Shown here: in pieces, positions 42,878 through 46,477 of the stretch | How the letters are laid out: every line of letters begins with the position of its first letter | Numbering within the stretch: the stretch's first letter is position 1 | From: SZUA-448 sp964602475 | GTDB taxonomy: Bacteria; Bacillota; Clostridia; Lachnospirales; Lachnospiraceae | Direction of reading: 5' to 3' | Assembly: GCA_964602475.1 (NCBI GenBank) | Contig: CAZRRN010000023.1 | Span: 1-46,477, forward strand | DNA: 46,477 bases | The notes under the pieces: generated by a model | Databases searched by the model: none | Seen by the model: only the letters and a program-made list of their open reading frames with translations | What the model was told of the DNA's origin: nothing | Position numbers and translations under genes: made by a program

Positions 42878-45417
42878 TATTCTCCACCCCTTTCAACAAT
42901 ATAATCTCTTGCAGGAATTGTTATTCCGTTATACACATAATCATCATAACAATAATTAACGATAACCCTTGTACCGTCCTCATAGCCTGTCAGCCGGACT
43001 CCTGAATTAATCACTTTGTATTCTGTAATATACTGATTGTAGGTATTCCCCATATCTTCCTGCATTTTGTGGTAAATGCTGATGATATCTTCTTTCCACA
43101 AGCTGTAATCAGAACCATAGAATTCATTATGTAATGTTTCTTCCAGCTCGTCTGCGCCGGCGTTCATCATTACAAAATACAATCCTGCACCGGTTTCCAT
43201 TGTTTTAAGAAGATTTTTTTCATAATCAGCAGAAAGATTAACGGCATCTCCTGCAAAATCAACTAGGCCGTGCAGCGCCATCGTATAAAACGGAACTTCC
43301 AGATCAATTATATTGGCACCCTTCGTCGCAAGCATTAAGTCCAGTATCATATCAGCATAAGGAACTGCGTATACATTTCCGGAATAAATCATGATATCAC
43401 TTCCGGCATCTTGTAATTCCGCAAGCTTTTCCTGCTGCAACGCTATCACTTCTTCTCTTGTAACAATATTCTTTTTATTATAGTCCGCGCCAAGATATTT
43501 ACCGATATCCTTAAAAGCAACACTATTACTTCCAAGCTTCTTAATACTCTTCATAAAACTGTCTATTAAGGACATGGAATAGGATGGCTTAACAAGATAA
43601 TATAAATAATCAGCATCATCCTTTGATCGGAAGGTTGTCGGCCAGAATGGATATTCTTCTGCAACCTCCTTGCTGATATATTTGGCAGCATCACGAATTG
43701 CAATAAATCCATCTAAAGCAGAGTTTCGGTAAACAAATTCCACACCGGTTTCAAGATACGTCGTAATTCCAAGTTCTGCAGAGGTTTCAAGCAGCGATTT
43801 GAAATCTGATTTACTTCCCAGTTTACTGATTAGCTTAACACTTGACGGAACCTTATGTGAAACTCCCCTGTTAAACCAGCCGTTCAGTTTTATACTAAGC
43901 CCCGGTAGATCTGAATCATACAGTTCCTTTATCATGGCTTCTGCTTCTTTATAGGTTGTAAGTTCAAGATCAACCACTGTCGGAATACCAAATTTTTGTT
44001 CTGTCTTATCCACCGCGCCAATGATTTCTACAGTCATCGGAACATTTGCATCGGTATCTTTTGTCAGATTAGGGTACTTCTTCGTTAAATATTCACGATA
44101 TTCCTCAGCTAAGGAAATGTATTCTGTATCACCTACAAAACAATATCTTTGTGTAAAGCTTCCTTCCGGTACTTCATTCTCAAATACCCTGACTGTTTTC
44201 TGTGATTTTGCCGAAACATCAAGATCCTCATAATGAAGAAGCTGATAGGTCGCATATGCATAATTATAGCTGTTATAACGACCACTGATATCAGCATTAA
44301 TTGCTGCATCAGAGGCTCCGTCTTCCAGAATGCAAAGGAAAGAGCTGTCACCATTTGCAATTCCATAAACAGGATAATATGCTGTATTCTCGCTGATCAT
44401 TATCGTTCTTATCTGACCGTAATCCCAGCCGAACACATTGTTGTAATATGCATTTTGCTGAATCTTACCATTATTGAAATTAATAATTCCACCGGATCCA
44501 TCAGGAACAAGGATGTATCCGTCATCCGATGTTCCTCCGCACCCGAAGTATGGCAGCGGAGATACTTTCACCAGCGGATAATCCGAACGATACTCAATTT
44601 CTTCCAGTGGAATCGAAATAACAAGTTCATCCTCATTCAGCTCAATCAGCATAGAAATATTAAAGGTTGGTTTTTCTGTTGTTGTCCCTCCGGAATACCT
44701 GCTGACATCCTCCAAATAATCTTCATAGGTATATCCGACAGCCGCAAATAATGTTTCAAGCTTTACCTTCAGATACGGCTGAATAGAATCCCGGATAACA
44801 TACATCGGTTCATTCTCCAGATCCGGATACATTGCAAGCAATTCGCTTTTATTATCCGTTGCCCTTAGGTTATTAATATCTATCTTCCGATAGTACTCAT
44901 CTACGCTCTTTTGGCTTTTTCTCTCCATCAGGTCATAGAATTGTTTCATTCTCGATTCCGGAACTGCAAGCGGAATTTCATATTCCCGTTCAATATCTCC
45001 GATTGTATATTTTACCTTTATTCCATTCTCTAACGGTTCAACCTCATACAGTCCGTTCTTAATACTGTAATTATAATTGTTATATGAATTATCATCACCG
45101 TTCTTATTGGTATAGCTGATCAGCATGGTAGCCTGAAGAGCAGCCTTATATGCCGTTGACGCAACCGTATCTTCTGCATAATCCTCCGGGTTAGAGTACC
45201 AGAGCTTTCCGCTTTCTTTTTCCAGAACGGTAAAATGTGTTGTTTCTGCATCAAACGTCAACGTGAGATACTCATTGTCGTATATGTATTCCGTTTGCTC
45301 ACCTTCTGTATAACCGCGGATTTCAATGATGTCTTCCTCTTTTTCTTCTCCGCAGGCAGTGAATAACAGAATCAGCATAACGGTAATCAGCAGATATATT
45401 AGTTTTTTCATTTTCAT
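42877..45417 (-). CDS. DUF5696-type surface lipoprotein, function unknown
   Basis: Paralogue of the protein at 12746-15109, but anchored by a lipobox (LFTAC, acceptor C22) instead of a membrane segment. The 846-residue protein has a beta-rich N-terminal half with YILVPDGSGGIINFNNGK, a barrel-like region with GWFNRG (513-518), FKDIGKYL (635-642) and VPFYTMALHG, and a closing ITIPARDYIVE segment. It carries about 100 extra residues at roughly 155-250 compared with its paralogue. I infer a glycosidase-like or glycan-binding role. The start at 45417 follows GGAGG; an upstream GTG at 45426 is less likely. Confidence 0.8.
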   Translation of the reverse strand: MKMKKLIYLLITVMLILLFTACGEEKEEDIIEIRGYTEGEQTEYIYDNEYLTLTFDAETTHFTVLEKESGKLWYSNPEDYAEDTVASTAYKAALQATMLISYTNKNGDDNSYNNYNYSIKNGLYEVEPLENGIKVKYTIGDIEREYEIPLAVPESRMKQFYDLMERKSQKSVDEYYRKIDINNLRATDNKSELLAMYPDLENEPMYVIRDSIQPYLKVKLETLFAAVGYTYEDYLEDVSRYSGGTTTEKPTFNISMLIELNEDELVISIPLEEIEYRSDYPLVKVSPLPYFGCGGTSDDGYILVPDGSGGIINFNNGKIQQNAYYNNVFGWDYGQIRTIMISENTAYYPVYGIANGDSSFLCILEDGASDAAINADISGRYNSYNYAYATYQLLHYEDLDVSAKSQKTVRVFENEVPEGSFTQRYCFVGDTEYISLAEEYREYLTKKYPNLTKDTDANVPMTVEIIGAVDKTEQKFGIPTVVDLELTTYKEAEAMIKELYDSDLPGLSIKLNGWFNRGVSHKVPSSVKLISKLGSKSDFKSLLETSAELGITTYLETGVEFVYRNSALDGFIAIRDAAKYISKEVAEEYPFWPTTFRSKDDADYLYYLVKPSYSMSLIDSFMKSIKKLGSNSVAFKDIGKYLGADYNKKNIVTREEVIALQQEKLAELQDAGSDIMIYSGNVYAVPYADMILDLMLATKGANIIDLEVPFYTMALHGLVDFAGDAVNLSADYEKNLLKTMETGAGLYFVMMNAGADELEETLHNEFYGSDYSLWKEDIISIYHKMQEDMGNTYNQYITEYKVINSGVRLTGYEDGTRVIVNYCYDDYVYNGITIPARDYIVERGGE

Positions 45418-45455
45418 GATGGTCACCCTCCACTTTCTTACAACCTTACCTTATG

Positions 45456-46124
45456 CTAATAAAGCCGGAATATTATTTCTTTATATAGTGATACGAAGTA
45501 TGCCACGGTATCACTGATCAGACTGAAAAACAATAATATAATAAACACAATAATCAGCATTGCTACTGCAGTAAAGATTACACACAAAATTGCTTTCATG
45601 AAGCTGTAATCGTGAACCATCATAATCGCTGCAAGAAGCAGCGCCGCTGACCATACCGTTGACAGAATACTGAAGAACGTATAAAATGCGAGTTCTTCCA
45701 GTGTAATGATATTACTGACGAATAACAGCGGAATCTGAATCAGAACAAAAGGTGTCATGGCATACATCAGAGCCATGTAAATATCTTTCAGTTTTCCTTT
45801 TCCGTCGAAGAGCGTTGTCAGACACCAGTTTCCAACACAGCCAATGATAATCGGTAGAATGGTTCCAAGCAGATATTTGATTATATTAATATATTCCCAC
45901 CGAATATCATATCCCGGGACCAGAAAGTTTGTAAATTGAAGCTTCAGAATCTGTACCAGCAGAACCAATACTAAAATGGTATTGGCAGCTGCAAGGGAAC
46001 CTCTTTTTTCATGTATCAGATCCCAAAAACCGTCAAATGGATGAAAGATAACATATAAAGAGTATCGCAGAGTTTCCAGCCAATGTTTTATATTCTTTTT
46101 TTGAAACATTACCGCTGCTTTCAT
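45456..46124 (-). CDS. YIP1-like integral membrane protein, xylan locus
   Basis: A 222-residue protein with about five membrane segments, paralogous to that at 15121-15753. It shares HPFDGFWDLIHEKRGS, NWCLTTLFDGKGKLKDI, MVHDYSFMKAIL and the KEIIFR end. Its start overlaps the stop of the NHL/TPR gene as ATGA and it precedes the DUF5696-type gene by 38 bases. Function unknown; conservation of the two cytoplasmic-looking motifs suggests a binding partner there. Confidence 0.8.
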   Translation of the reverse strand: MKAAVMFQKKNIKHWLETLRYSLYVIFHPFDGFWDLIHEKRGSLAAANTILVLVLLVQILKLQFTNFLVPGYDIRWEYINIIKYLLGTILPIIIGCVGNWCLTTLFDGKGKLKDIYMALMYAMTPFVLIQIPLLFVSNIITLEELAFYTFFSILSTVWSAALLLAAIMMVHDYSFMKAILCVIFTAVAMLIIVFIILLFFSLISDTVAYFVSLYKEIIFRLY

Positions 46125-46477
46125 TCCTCCATGCCCTCCTTTCGAATCCGCTTCACAGTATTAACTACGATTACTGTCGCAAGAACAGCTACGATGATAA
46201 TAAAAATAATGCCAATATTATCTTCGATCCATTCCTTTCGATAGAGCTTAAATGCTTTAGAATAGTTCACATCATCATGTTTTGTCTTGAAGTATGACAT
46301 TGCTTCTTTGTATTCATCCTGACGAAGCAGTGCACGTCCGATTCCAATATAGGCAAGATCATAATTTCCGTTCAGCTTCAGTACCTTCTCCCATGCCTTT
46401 GCAGAGGCATCATAATTGCCGACCTTGTAATAATCCAGACCTTCATTAATCAGTTGTCCATATTCCGTAATGGTAAG
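46121..46477 (-). CDS. C-terminal end of an NHL/TPR membrane protein (partial, cut by window edge)
   Basis: The last 118 codons of a gene that enters from the right edge. Two TPR-like units are visible (YYKVGNYDASAKAWEKVLKL; YIGIGRALLRQDEYKEAMSYF), then a membrane segment (IGIIFIIIVAVLATVIVV) and a basic tail, matching the end of the protein at 15755-17254 (KAYLTAGDYKNAMKYL; DNIGYVFTAVLILIIAFVV). The NHL propeller itself is outside the window and is predicted from this match. The stop overlaps the YIP1-like start. Confidence 0.8.
   Translation of the reverse strand, partial: LTITEYGQLINEGLDYYKVGNYDASAKAWEKVLKLNGNYDLAYIGIGRALLRQDEYKEAMSYFKTKHDDVNYSKAFKLYRKEWIEDNIGIIFIIIVAVLATVIVVNTVKRIRKEGMEE

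Overview
The window looks like a chromosomal segment from a plant-glycan-degrading gut or rumen member of the Lachnospiraceae (Clostridia). The evidence is low-to-moderate GC, strong AGGAGG-type ribosome binding sites, near-complete strand bias (every gene but one is on the minus strand), lipoproteins with Thr/Pro linkers, a Rex regulator, a two-gene ThrE exporter and a B12-binding radical SAM protein. The genus is an inference from gene content; there is no rRNA to confirm it.

Layout from left to right, remembering that minus-strand transcription runs right to left. 51-2381: pilT and a short proB, then divergent promoters and the only plus-strand gene, a TrpR-like (YerC/YecD) regulator. 2345-22207: a roughly 20 kb beta-mannan-type locus. 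In transcription order it holds a 1005-residue binding protein with two N-terminal carbohydrate-binding-like domains, two permeases, an NHL/TPR membrane protein, a YIP1-like membrane protein, a membrane-anchored DUF5696-type protein, two more permeases, a lipoprotein with three tandem repeats, a second binding protein, a GH130 phosphorylase, a LacI regulator, a GH113 mannanase and a B12/radical SAM protein. A clear sigma-A promoter at 22266-22294 heads it. 22492-34583: mainly housekeeping genes (rlmH, a split ThrE exporter, a CorC/CNNM-type protein, mazF, alr, nnr, rex, serA, serC, ilvB). 34732-46477: a xylan locus. In transcription order it holds the end of an NHL/TPR protein, a YIP1-like protein, a DUF5696-type lipoprotein, two permeases, a binding protein, a surface GH10, a cytoplasmic GH10, and a GH3 with its own promoter and terminator.

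How it works: in each glycan locus, surface lipoproteins probably capture or cut the polysaccharide, Family-1-type ABC permeases import oligosaccharides, and cytoplasmic enzymes finish the job (GH113 plus GH130 for mannan, GH10 plus GH3 for xylan). Neither locus encodes the transport ATPase, so a shared ATPase elsewhere is expected.

The most unusual feature is that both loci carry the same ordered cassette: NHL/TPR - YIP1 - DUF5696 - MalF-like - MalG-like - binding protein. Three of its members have no assigned function. I read this as a candidate membrane-associated glycan-handling system that accompanies carbohydrate ABC importers. Other notable points are an in-frame amber codon in serC, a 9-nt tandem repeat running across the stop codon of a ThrE subunit gene, and a 32-nt perfect palindrome in the mannan operon.
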